The notes under the pieces: generated by a model | The model's input: the letters and a program-made list of their open reading frames with translations, nothing else | What the model was told of the DNA's origin: nothing | The model's database searches: none | Shown here: in pieces, positions 15,921 to 22,338 of the stretch | Layout: every line of letters starts with the position of its first letter | How positions within the stretch are numbered: the first letter of the stretch is position 1 | Translations under genes and position numbers: made by a program | NCBI GenBank assembly: GCA_031546985.1 | Contig: JAVBJN010000013.1 | Coordinates: 1 to 42,531, forward strand | Origin: JAVBJN01 sp031546985 | GTDB taxonomy: Bacteria; Bacteroidota; Bacteroidia; Chitinophagales; Chitinophagaceae | Direction of reading: 5' to 3' | DNA length: 42,531 bases

Positions 15921-16988
15921 ATGAACTGGAAAAACGTCATCACACGCCTGCTCAACATACCATATCCCATCATTCAGTCGCCCATGTATGGCGTTACAAC
16001 GCCGCAAATGGTTGCATCAGCTTCCAATGCAGGATGTTTGGGCTCATTGTCGCTGGCAGACCTGAATGCCGGGAGCTGTGTCAAACTCATTAACGATACC
16101 CAAAAACTGACAGATAAGCCTTTTGCCGTCAACATTTTTGTAAATGAAATTCCGGAAATTGATGATGCACTTACCCAACAATACGGCAAGACCAAAGCTT
16201 TTATAGAAAAGCTGGCAAGCGTTAATGGTATGGTAGTAATTTTGCCAGAATTGGATACTTTAAACATACCCGATTACCACGAGCAGGTAGATGCCATCAT
16301 TAGTCAGAAATGCAAAATATTAAGTTTCATTTTCGGGTGCCTGGACGATGATGCTATAGCGCTTTCAAAGAAAAACGGAGTCCTTTTAATTGGCACTTGT
16401 ACATCTGTAGAAGAAGCTAACATGTTAGCAGAAAAAGAAGTAGACCTCATCTGTGTTCAAGGCATCGAAGCCGGCGGACATAGAGGAAGTTTTAGCCCGC
16501 AGCATGTTCCCCAAATAGGAGGTTTATCTTTGCTGGCTCAAATATCCGAAAACGTAAAAACACCACTTATTTATGCTGGTGGCATTGACAATGCCAAAAC
16601 ACTTTTGGCCGCCCAGACCTTGGGCGCAGCAGGGTTCCAGGTAGGCAGCCTGCTTTTAGGGTCTGCAGAAAGCGCATTAAAGGCATTTGAGAAAAACAGG
16701 CTAAAATCGGTTCGCGAAGAAGATATAATACTTACCAAATCCTTTTCCGGAAGGTATGCCAGGGGAATGAAAAATAAATTTATAGAACAGATCGAACATT
16801 CAGATTATATTTTACCTTACCCCTACCAGAATAAGTTGACCAGCGAATTGAGGAAAGTCGCGAAAGAAAAAGAACTGGCCGATTTTGTAAATATCTGGCT
16901 CGGGCAATCGATAAACGGTTTCAGTGGTAAATCTACCGGTGATTTACTACGAGATTTAATCAAAGAAACCGAAGAATTTCATGTATAA
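15921..16988 (+). CDS. Nitronate monooxygenase-like FMN oxidoreductase
   Basis: A 355-residue TIM-barrel flavoprotein of the nitronate monooxygenase / 2-nitropropane dioxygenase family, which oxidises alkyl nitronates with O2 and FMN. The N-terminus YPIIQSPMYG is the usual first strand. CVQGIEAGGHRG holds the conserved active-site histidine, and IYAGGID and GAAGFQVGSLLL form the FMN phosphate-binding site. I start at the ATG at 15921 because a -7 box at 15861-15868 would place the transcript start after the earlier ATG at 15870. The physiological substrate is unknown, and some family members have other roles such as enoyl-ACP reduction (FabK). It is divergent from the GTPase operon and probably independent of it. 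Confidence 0.88.
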   Translation: MNWKNVITRLLNIPYPIIQSPMYGVTTPQMVASASNAGCLGSLSLADLNAGSCVKLINDTQKLTDKPFAVNIFVNEIPEIDDALTQQYGKTKAFIEKLASVNGMVVILPELDTLNIPDYHEQVDAIISQKCKILSFIFGCLDDDAIALSKKNGVLLIGTCTSVEEANMLAEKEVDLICVQGIEAGGHRGSFSPQHVPQIGGLSLLAQISENVKTPLIYAGGIDNAKTLLAAQTLGAAGFQVGSLLLGSAESALKAFEKNRLKSVREEDIILTKSFSGRYARGMKNKFIEQIEHSDYILPYPYQNKLTSELRKVAKEKELADFVNIWLGQSINGFSGKSTGDLLRDLIKETEEFHV

Positions 16989-17054
16989 TAACAGCAATAA
17001 AACACGCTGCCTGTCATCATAAACCAATATTTTTTTACCTATCACATATAACCT

Positions 17055-17540
17055 ATGCCTGCTACTGCTCCCGACCTTGTTTTACGCACCACTATCCTCT
17101 CCGATCTCGAGGTATTTTTTTTCAATCAATCGGATGAGGAAGCCTGTTACATGGCGGCATTTACGGCCAAAGACCCTAAAGATTACCCTGCTTACATTGC
17201 CAAATGGAGCGTTCATGTCAACGATGTGGCGATGCCCATGGTAACCATCCTGTTGAATGGCGATATTGTGGGCAGTGTGCTGAGTTATGAAATGGAAGGT
17301 GAGCCACAAGTATCTTACTGGATTGAAAAAAAATACTGGGGTCAGGGCATTGCGACAGAAGCGCTGAAACAGTTTATACCTACCCTCTCTAAACGGCCTT
17401 TGTATGGCCGGATAGCCAGCGATAACATAGCATCCCGAAGGGTTTTGGAAAAATGCGGATTTACCATAGCCGGATACGAGCAGGGATTCGCCAATGCACG
17501 CGGGCAGGAAATAGAAGAAATCGTGTTTAAGCTGGATTAA
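17055..17540 (+). CDS. GNAT-family N-acetyltransferase, RimJ-like
   Basis: A 161-residue acetyltransferase that transfers acetyl from acetyl-CoA to an amine. The acetyl-CoA loop is WGQGIATEAL (about residues 95-104), matching Q/RxxGxG/A. DNIASRRVLEKCGF near the C-terminus is typical of the RimJ/RimL branch. The substrate is unknown: protein N-terminus, antibiotic or small molecule. It follows the nitronate monooxygenase gene by 66 bases on the same strand and could share its transcript. Confidence 0.9.
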   Translation: MPATAPDLVLRTTILSDLEVFFFNQSDEEACYMAAFTAKDPKDYPAYIAKWSVHVNDVAMPMVTILLNGDIVGSVLSYEMEGEPQVSYWIEKKYWGQGIATEALKQFIPTLSKRPLYGRIASDNIASRRVLEKCGFTIAGYEQGFANARGQEIEEIVFKLD

Positions 17541-17940
17541 TAGCAGGGTGCTATCTGCTTATACCTTCATTTTTTTAGCAGGATAATTTTTTCTCTTGCA
17601 TAAATAAACAGAAAAATGTAAATTGTGTACAGTCGCTCAACCAAACGATAAGCCTTGCCAACCCGCAACGTATTATCGTGCAACAGTAAGTGCTAAGGTT
17701 TTAGCCTGAACCCGCACTACATCTTAAAACGCTCTTCCCTCCATCAGGAAGAGCGTTTTATATTTATACATAATTCAAAATAAACATACGAAAACAAACA
17801 CTGAGGTTCCGATTATTGCAGAATCGCGCCAATCCAGCATTTCAGCCTTTCCGAATACCCGAAACAGGCTTCAACACTACACTTCGGGTAAAATAATTTC
17901 GTTTTTTCCGTCAAGGGGGTTGCACAAAAGAAAAACGCAA
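17541..17940. other. Intergenic region without genes
   Basis: It contains the hairpin at 17726-17759 and otherwise AT-rich sequence. I see no tRNA, no conserved protein and no further repeats until the second tRNA copy. Confidence 0.6.
17726..17759. terminator. Bidirectional terminator-like hairpin
   Basis: Perfect 13 bp stem AAAACGCTCTTCC / GGAAGAGCGTTTT with an 8-base loop. The terminal A and T runs would serve in both directions. It lies about 185 bases after the acetyltransferase gene. Confidence 0.8.
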
Positions 17941-18048
17941 CGTATCTTTGCAATCCCAAACGGGAAAAACGCTGGCTGCGTAGCTCAACTGAATAGAGCA
18001 TCTGACTACGGATCAGAAGGTTTCAGGTTTGAATCCTGACGCGGTCAC
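17941..18048 (+). repeat. 108 bp direct repeat, copy 2
   Basis: Identical to 11880-11987. The upstream flank here supplies a GTTG about 20 bases before the -7 box, so this copy also has a plausible promoter. Confidence 0.95.
17974..18047 (+). tRNA. tRNA-Arg(ACG), copy 2
   Basis: Same sequence and folding as copy 1. Here the discriminator A is followed by CCA (18048-18050), so the 3' end is encoded, unlike in copy 1. A terminator follows at once. The -7 box TATCTTTG is at 17943-17950. It lies 395 bases before a tyrosine recombinase gene. Confidence 0.96.
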
Positions 18049-18053
18049 CACTT

Positions 18054-18092
18054 AGCCTTGTAAGTCATTGATTTACAAGGCTATTTTTATTT
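18054..18092 (+). terminator. Terminator of tRNA-Arg copy 2
   Basis: Stem AGCCTTGTAA / TTACAAGGCT with a 9-base loop, then ATTTTTATTT. Its sequence is unrelated to the terminator of copy 1. Confidence 0.88.
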
Positions 18093-18442
18093 GTCATGTG
18101 TCGAAAAGTCCCCCTTTTTCACCCTTTCTACCCCTTTTGTTGACACTTTTTTGACACACGCTATGACACACAAAATTGCAGTGCCTAATACTGCGAAAAA
18201 ACAACAAACACGCCGTGAAAAAACACGGTTATCCTCCTTCCCTTTTGGCAGTTTTTTTACAGACAAAATGGCTCAATTGACAGCGGTATTTTTATTCGCA
18301 GAAAAAAATGTTTCTGCACCCTTTTGCTCCCTTTTTCACCATTATGAAAAAAAGCATTTTTCCGGCATGCACATTATGTCGCTGAGCTGGATTATGGTAC
18401 GCCGATTGAACACTTTTCTTGTAACCTCTAAAAACTGAACCC
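18093..18442. other. Non-coding region upstream of the recombinase, possible arm sites
   Basis: About 350 bases between the tRNA terminator and the recombinase gene. An open frame of 115 codons has no family features and a composition (runs of F, T, K) that suggests chance. TGACAC occurs three times at 18141, 18152 and 18164, i.e. about one helical turn apart, as expected of closely spaced protein-binding sites. GTGTC also occurs near 18099. Confidence 0.4.
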
Positions 18443-19543
18443 ATGAACATGTTAGAGAGGCGCAATAAAAAAGGGGACAAGATCACTTTCTATTATGATT
18501 ACGGAAGGGGACAGGGACAACGCCCGTCAACAGGGATATTCATCTATACCAAACCCAAGGATCAAATTCAAAAAAACCACAATAAAGAAGCACTGGCTTT
18601 ACTCGAGGTAAAGAAGAGCCAGCTTATCATCGAAAAACAATCTATTGGCAGTGCTTTTATTCCTACCCATAAATTCAAGCTCAACTTTCTGGAGTATTAC
18701 CAGGAATATGTAAAACGCATGACCAATGATGGGAATCGCCATTACACCAATAGTCTCACGCAGTTTAAGCTGTTCATCCAAAAAGATTTTATTTCTCCTT
18801 CGGACATTACAGAAAACCTGTGTAAGCAATTCAGGCAATACCTGCTGAACAAGTATAATGGAGAAACACCTCAGAACTATTATTCCCGGTTTAAATGCAC
18901 CATTGCTGCCGCTACAATTGACAAGTATTTTCTTATCAATCCCACCGAGCATGTAAAATCAAAATGCAATCCTACTTTACGATTAAAGGAAAACCTGGAA
19001 ACCGATGAATATGTGCAGCTATTGCTTACTCCTTGCCTGAATGAGGAAGTAAAGGCGGCTTTTCTGTTTAGCTGTTATACCGGCTTGCGCTGGGTAGATG
19101 TAAAAAAGATGCAGTGGGATGATCTGAAAGGAAATACCTTAACTACAAGGATGATACAGGCCAAAACAGGCCAGCCCGTTGTGTTAACTCTCCATCCTAT
19201 TGCAAAATCCTATTTGGATAAACAGAAAGAAAAGACACTGGTTTCGCCCAAACGTGGTAGCCATGTCTTTCTATTGCCTACCGCCAATGGGGCCAACAAA
19301 GTCCTTGATCTATGGATGGAAGCTGCAGGCATCAAAAAGCATATAACTTGGTCCTGCGCCAGGCTCAGTTTCTCTATACTGTTGCAGGATAAAAATGTGG
19401 ATGATGCAACCGTAGCATACCTAATGGGACATACTACCACCAACCAGGTAAGGAAAACATATAAAAGGCATAGACCCAAAGATCAGATGGAGTCTATTTC
19501 TTTACTGCCCAATCCTTTTATGGGAACTGGCTTCAGGAACTAA
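18443..19543 (+). CDS. Tyrosine recombinase (phage-type integrase)
   Basis: A 366-residue site-specific recombinase. Residues 1-70 look like an arm-DNA-binding region, 80-175 are the SAM-like core-binding domain and 185-350 the catalytic domain. Catalytic residues: Arg216 in CYTGLRWVDV, Lys241 in QAKTG, Arg307 in SCARLSF, His330 in LMGHTTTN and the nucleophile Tyr340 in VRKTYKRH. In box II the usual HxxRH is SxxRL, so the first His is Ser304 and the last is Leu308; the other catalytic residues are all there. It lies 395 bases after tRNA-Arg copy 2, a usual place for an integrase of an element inserted in a tRNA gene. It converges with the toxin cassettes. It is probably intact. Confidence 0.92.
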   Translation: MNMLERRNKKGDKITFYYDYGRGQGQRPSTGIFIYTKPKDQIQKNHNKEALALLEVKKSQLIIEKQSIGSAFIPTHKFKLNFLEYYQEYVKRMTNDGNRHYTNSLTQFKLFIQKDFISPSDITENLCKQFRQYLLNKYNGETPQNYYSRFKCTIAAATIDKYFLINPTEHVKSKCNPTLRLKENLETDEYVQLLLTPCLNEEVKAAFLFSCYTGLRWVDVKKMQWDDLKGNTLTTRMIQAKTGQPVVLTLHPIAKSYLDKQKEKTLVSPKRGSHVFLLPTANGANKVLDLWMEAAGIKKHITWSCARLSFSILLQDKNVDDATVAYLMGHTTTNQVRKTYKRHRPKDQMESISLLPNPFMGTGFRN

Positions 19544-19555
19544 TTTTTCTTTCAG

Positions 19556-19598
19556 AACGCAGAAAAGGTTGGCCGGTAAAGTCAACCTTTTCTGCGTT
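19556..19598 (+). terminator. Long hairpin after the recombinase gene
   Basis: Perfect 16 bp stem, AACGCAGAAAAGGTTG and its complement, with an 11-base loop, 13 bases after the stop. There is no T run, so it may be a processing or stability element as well as a terminator. Confidence 0.6.
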
Positions 19599-19710
19599 CA
19601 ATGTATACCTGTACACCTTAATTTTTTCTTCGGGGGTGAGACGTACTTTCATAATACAGGTTGGGGTTGATTGGTTATTTACAATGCACAATAATAATGA
19701 ATCTGCAATA

Positions 19711-19736
19711 TAATAGCCGTTTATAAACGACTATTA
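19711..19736. repeat. 26 bp palindrome
   Basis: Near-perfect palindrome with centre CGTTTATAAACG and arms TAATAG / CTATTA; one position pair does not match. It is followed by two CGCTTAT words. It lies between the recombinase gene and the first R repeat; function unknown. Confidence 0.5.
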
Positions 19737-19778
19737 TCGCTTATAATCGCTTATTTTTCAAGCCCTCTACAACCGCCA

Positions 19779-19955
19779 GGTGACGTTTGGAACACGAAGA
19801 ACTACAAAAGGCAATAAAAACCAGCGCTTGGGCTATAAAAAGAAAAAGCAGGAGGTTATACCTCCTGCTTTTAAACTATTAAATGCGGTTTGAATAATAG
19901 AGAACCAAACTATTACGCTTATAATTTTACTGCAAGCTACGTTTGGAACACTACC
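19779..19955 (-). repeat. R repeat copy 1 (about 177 bp)
   Basis: In minus orientation the unit begins GGTAGTGTTCCAAACGTAGC and ends CCAAACGTCACCT. A 13-base word (ACGTTTGGAACAC on the plus strand) is at both ends, at 19783 and 19939. In the middle the stem GCAGGAGGT / ACCTCCTGC with a short loop is followed on the minus strand by TTTTTCTTTTT, a good terminator for minus-strand genes. It is joined directly to R copy 2. Confidence 0.88.
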
Positions 19956-20748
19956 GAACACGAAGAACTACAAAAGGCAATAACAACCTGCGCTTGGGCT
20001 GTAAAAACAAAAAGCAGGAGGTATTACCCCCTGCTTTTAAACTATTAAATGCGGTTTGAATAATAGAGAACCAAACTATTACGCTTGTGATTTTACTGCA
20101 AGCTACGTTTGGAACACTACCTATTTGGGCAGGAATGTAATTTTTACTCTTAAGCTCAAGTGTATTACCCATTACTTGATATTTCTCTGAATAATCCCAG
20201 ATTGGGTACAATAACTTGTCTCCTGTTTTCTTTGAATAAAATTGCAATACATCTACCACGAAAGGCATTTCCATTTTACGATAAAACTTTTCATGTTTAA
20301 ATGAACCACAATCATCATCACCTCCATAATCACTCCAAACAACTATTTGAAAACCCTTATAAGTAAATCCTCCCAATACTCTACTAAATACATCTCCATG
20401 CATTTCTGAAGAATCTAGTATTCCAAAATTATTCGTTGAAATAATCTCAATAAAACTATTCCCTTTTTCACATTGCACAGACATTAAAAGGAGTGGAATA
20501 GTCCTTTTGTCATAATCATTAACCTGAGTCATTCTTGCAATAAATGAATCCAAACATTCTTGTAAGAAAACATTTTGGATGTCTACAACATAAATAGTCT
20601 CTCTTAAAGTATCAACCCTGCTCCTTTCCTGCCAACTGTTCTTCTGTTGAGACAACCCATTTTTAGACACAGTACAAGAACAAAAGAAACAAAGACATCC
20701 AAGTATCCAACTAACATTAACGTTGTTTATGTAGCTCACCTTTCTCAT
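19951..20748 (-). CDS. Putative immunity lipoprotein of the orphan JAB-tip module
   Basis: A 265-residue protein I do not recognise. The N-terminus is hydrophobic, and ILGC (Cys18) or a later Cys could be lipidated, so it is probably exported. It overlaps the end of the RHS-tip gene by 32 bases, the position of an immunity gene. Residues about 1-208 look like a normal domain (e.g. GFQIVVWSDYGGDDDCGSF). Residues about 209-265 are encoded by R copy 2, including its terminator hairpin, because the frame reads through the module boundary; the R copy after the other immunity gene lies beyond that gene's stop codon. The C-terminus is therefore probably not native and the gene may be damaged or silent. 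Confidence 0.55.
   Translation of the reverse strand: MRKVSYINNVNVSWILGCLCFFCSCTVSKNGLSQQKNSWQERSRVDTLRETIYVVDIQNVFLQECLDSFIARMTQVNDYDKRTIPLLLMSVQCEKGNSFIEIISTNNFGILDSSEMHGDVFSRVLGGFTYKGFQIVVWSDYGGDDDCGSFKHEKFYRKMEMPFVVDVLQFYSKKTGDKLLYPIWDYSEKYQVMGNTLELKSKNYIPAQIGSVPNVACSKITSVIVWFSIIQTAFNSLKAGGNTSCFLFLQPKRRLLLPFVVLRVR
19956..20121 (-). repeat. R repeat copy 2 (about 166 bp, 3' end truncated)
   Basis: Highly similar to copies 1 and 3 but lacks the last ~11 bases where it meets copy 1. The hairpin here carries a G-U pair in the minus-strand RNA in place of a Watson-Crick pair, so pairing in that RNA is kept. It underlies the last ~56 codons of the orphan immunity gene. Confidence 0.88.
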
Positions 20749-21439
20749 AGATATAAAATATTGAATTAGGTTTTTTACTTCTTATCAACTTAAAGAAATC
20801 ATTATCTGCGTCAGAACGCCTGCCATTAAATCCAGGCTCAAGACTTGTATGAGGGTGATTATGCATTCCAACAATTTGCTTAATCCATGCCGCATTACTT
20901 AAACTCACCGCATCCCTAGGCCCAAAAATTTCTTCGTCTTCAGAATGGGAAGTATATAATGCTGCATTAACTTTTGAGTTTTTATCAGTACTGCTTAGAA
21001 GAGTAAATTCCACATCAGTATTGTTAGCCAAAAACTGGAAAGTTCGATTTGCGAGATCCTCTTTGTCATTAAAAGGAATATACCAACCTTCATACTTTGT
21101 CACATTTCCGTTTTCATCCTCAATTGTTTTTTTCATAGATGCTTTTTCTGACAGAATGCCTTTATCTATGCTCATCCAATTGTTTTTCAATCCACCTTCT
21201 TTATTATAAGAATATTCATCACCAATGTTCTTTACACTAACCAACCTATCCGTTTCACTATCCGTCTTTTTATTCCATTCAATTTTACCTTTCCTATTCA
21301 CTACATAATCATCATCACCTAAAGGATCAACTTTCAGGATAGGACTATTAGATAATACAGCATAGTTACTAATACTCACCTGATCTACCGGGTCCAGATT
21401 CCACCTTCTGCCCAACCTGGTATCGTACTCCCAATACAT
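20717..21439 (-). CDS. Orphan RHS C-terminal tip with a JAB/MPN-like metallopeptidase domain
   Basis: A 240-residue fragment. Residues 1-44 (EYDTRLGRRWNLDP, SISNYA, DPLGD) are the conserved end of an RHS core and match the end of the big RHS protein. The frame stays open upstream to about 21532 with further core sequence (NADKY, NGQEKVNEIAGLGN) and then meets a stop, so it is a 3' fragment, not a full toxin. The variable tip has HNHP (His193, His195) and SDAD (Ser209, Asp212), the JAMM pattern HxHP...SxxD of JAB-like zinc peptidases known as polymorphic toxin tips; the loop between is longer than usual. It is probably a silent cassette without its own promoter. Confidence 0.8.
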   Translation of the reverse strand: MYWEYDTRLGRRWNLDPVDQVSISNYAVLSNSPILKVDPLGDDDYVVNRKGKIEWNKKTDSETDRLVSVKNIGDEYSYNKEGGLKNNWMSIDKGILSEKASMKKTIEDENGNVTKYEGWYIPFNDKEDLANRTFQFLANNTDVEFTLLSSTDKNSKVNAALYTSHSEDEEIFGPRDAVSLSNAAWIKQIVGMHNHPHTSLEPGFNGRRSDADNDFFKLIRSKKPNSIFYIYEKGELHKQR

Positions 21440-21532
21440 TGCTGTATTATGGTTTCCTAATCCCGCTATCTCGTTTACCTTTTCCTGTCCGTTAAACCCG
21501 AACCTATATTTATCGGCATTGCCAGACGAAAT
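21390..21532 (-). repeat. Copy of the RHS core 3' end (partner 23096-23240)
   Basis: Nearly identical to the main RHS gene over stretches such as CCAGATTCCACCTTCT and ACTCCCA, with scattered changes that mostly keep the amino acids. Homology ends at a stop codon upstream and where the toxin tips diverge downstream. Confidence 0.85.
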
Positions 21533-21622
21533 TACAAATCAGCAATACAATCTCATCACCCAGGTGAGACATATTCTAATCATAATTGCCCCGAGATTCT
21601 TAGGGTTGTATTACATTACTTA

Positions 21623-21799
21623 GGTGACGTTTGGAACACGAAGAACTACAAAAGGCAATAAAAACCAGCGCTTGGGCTACAAAAAGAAAAAGCAGGAGGT
21701 AATATCTCCTGCTTTTAAACTATTAAATGCGGTTTGAATAATAGAGAACCAAACCTTTACGCTTGTGATTTTACTGCAAGCTACGTTTGGAACACTACC
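21623..21799 (-). repeat. R repeat copy 3 (177 bp)
   Basis: Same length as copy 1, with only a few differences, mainly in the hairpin loop and a 4-base word. It starts immediately downstream of the main immunity gene, where GGTAGTGTT is doubled. The hairpin and T run would terminate the large toxin operon. Confidence 0.9.
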
Positions 21800-21803
21800 A
21801 ACA

Positions 21804-22328
21804 CTACCTATCAATCTGCAAATAAAACAAACTATAATATTTTGCATAAATATCATACATTAGTTTATACCAATGCTTATCCGCGTCCACTAACCTTAAT
21901 CCATTTAATACTATTTTTTTATCCTCACTATTTTTTAAACGTACATAATCGAACCCTATAATATTACCGTTGTTATTCTTCAGGTATTTCGATTTACAAC
22001 CAAAACGTATACTATCATTTGGTGGTATAATAGTTACAAAAAGCTCGTTAGTTCTGGTATACCAATGATTGGATATAACGCCAGCTTCAATAACATTATA
22101 ATCCTGAAAAAAGGGGCCTCTGGTGGCAATGAAACATTCCTCACATACTGGAAATATCATCGTATCCTTAGTAATGTTCTTCACCGTTGCCCAAACACGA
22201 ACAGTATCATCAATGGACTCAGAAATATTAAACCTGTATTTAATCTCATTATTATCAAATAAAAACGTCTGAGCTTTAGAAAAGCCAACAATAAACAGAC
22301 ACAGGATGGTAAAAAAAATAGTACGCAT
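21804..22328 (-). CDS. Putative immunity protein for the main RHS toxin, exported
   Basis: A 174-residue protein with a signal peptide (MRTIFFTILCLFIVGFSKAQ, cleavage after SKA). The mature part is beta-rich with ICNV-like alternation, Cys residues in CEEC and YDVIEAG-type turns; I do not recognise the family. It starts 10 bases after the RHS stop and ends at the R3 repeat, the standard place for an immunity gene. I chose the ATG at 22328 because it gives a signal peptide; a longer frame to 22424 overlaps the RHS gene and adds a nonsense leader. The immunity role is inferred from position only. Confidence 0.65.
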   Translation of the reverse strand: MRTIFFTILCLFIVGFSKAQTFLFDNNEIKYRFNISESIDDTVRVWATVKNITKDTMIFPVCEECFIATRGPFFQDYNVIEAGVISNHWYTRTNELFVTIIPPNDSIRFGCKSKYLKNNNGNIIGFDYVRLKNSEDKKIVLNGLRLVDADKHWYKLMYDIYAKYYSLFYLQIDR

Positions 22329-22338
22329 TATTCTTCTT

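Noticed and set aside
11988..17940. Complete integrative element between the two tRNAs
   Set aside because: No recombinase, relaxase or phage gene lies between the copies; I can only say the segment is bounded by a direct repeat.
17813..18001. 62-codon frame antisense to the second tRNA
   Set aside because: It runs into the tRNA gene; the composition is not protein-like.
18091..18438. 115-codon frame before the recombinase gene
   Set aside because: Low-complexity product with no domain; the region looks like a recombinase control region with repeated TGACAC.
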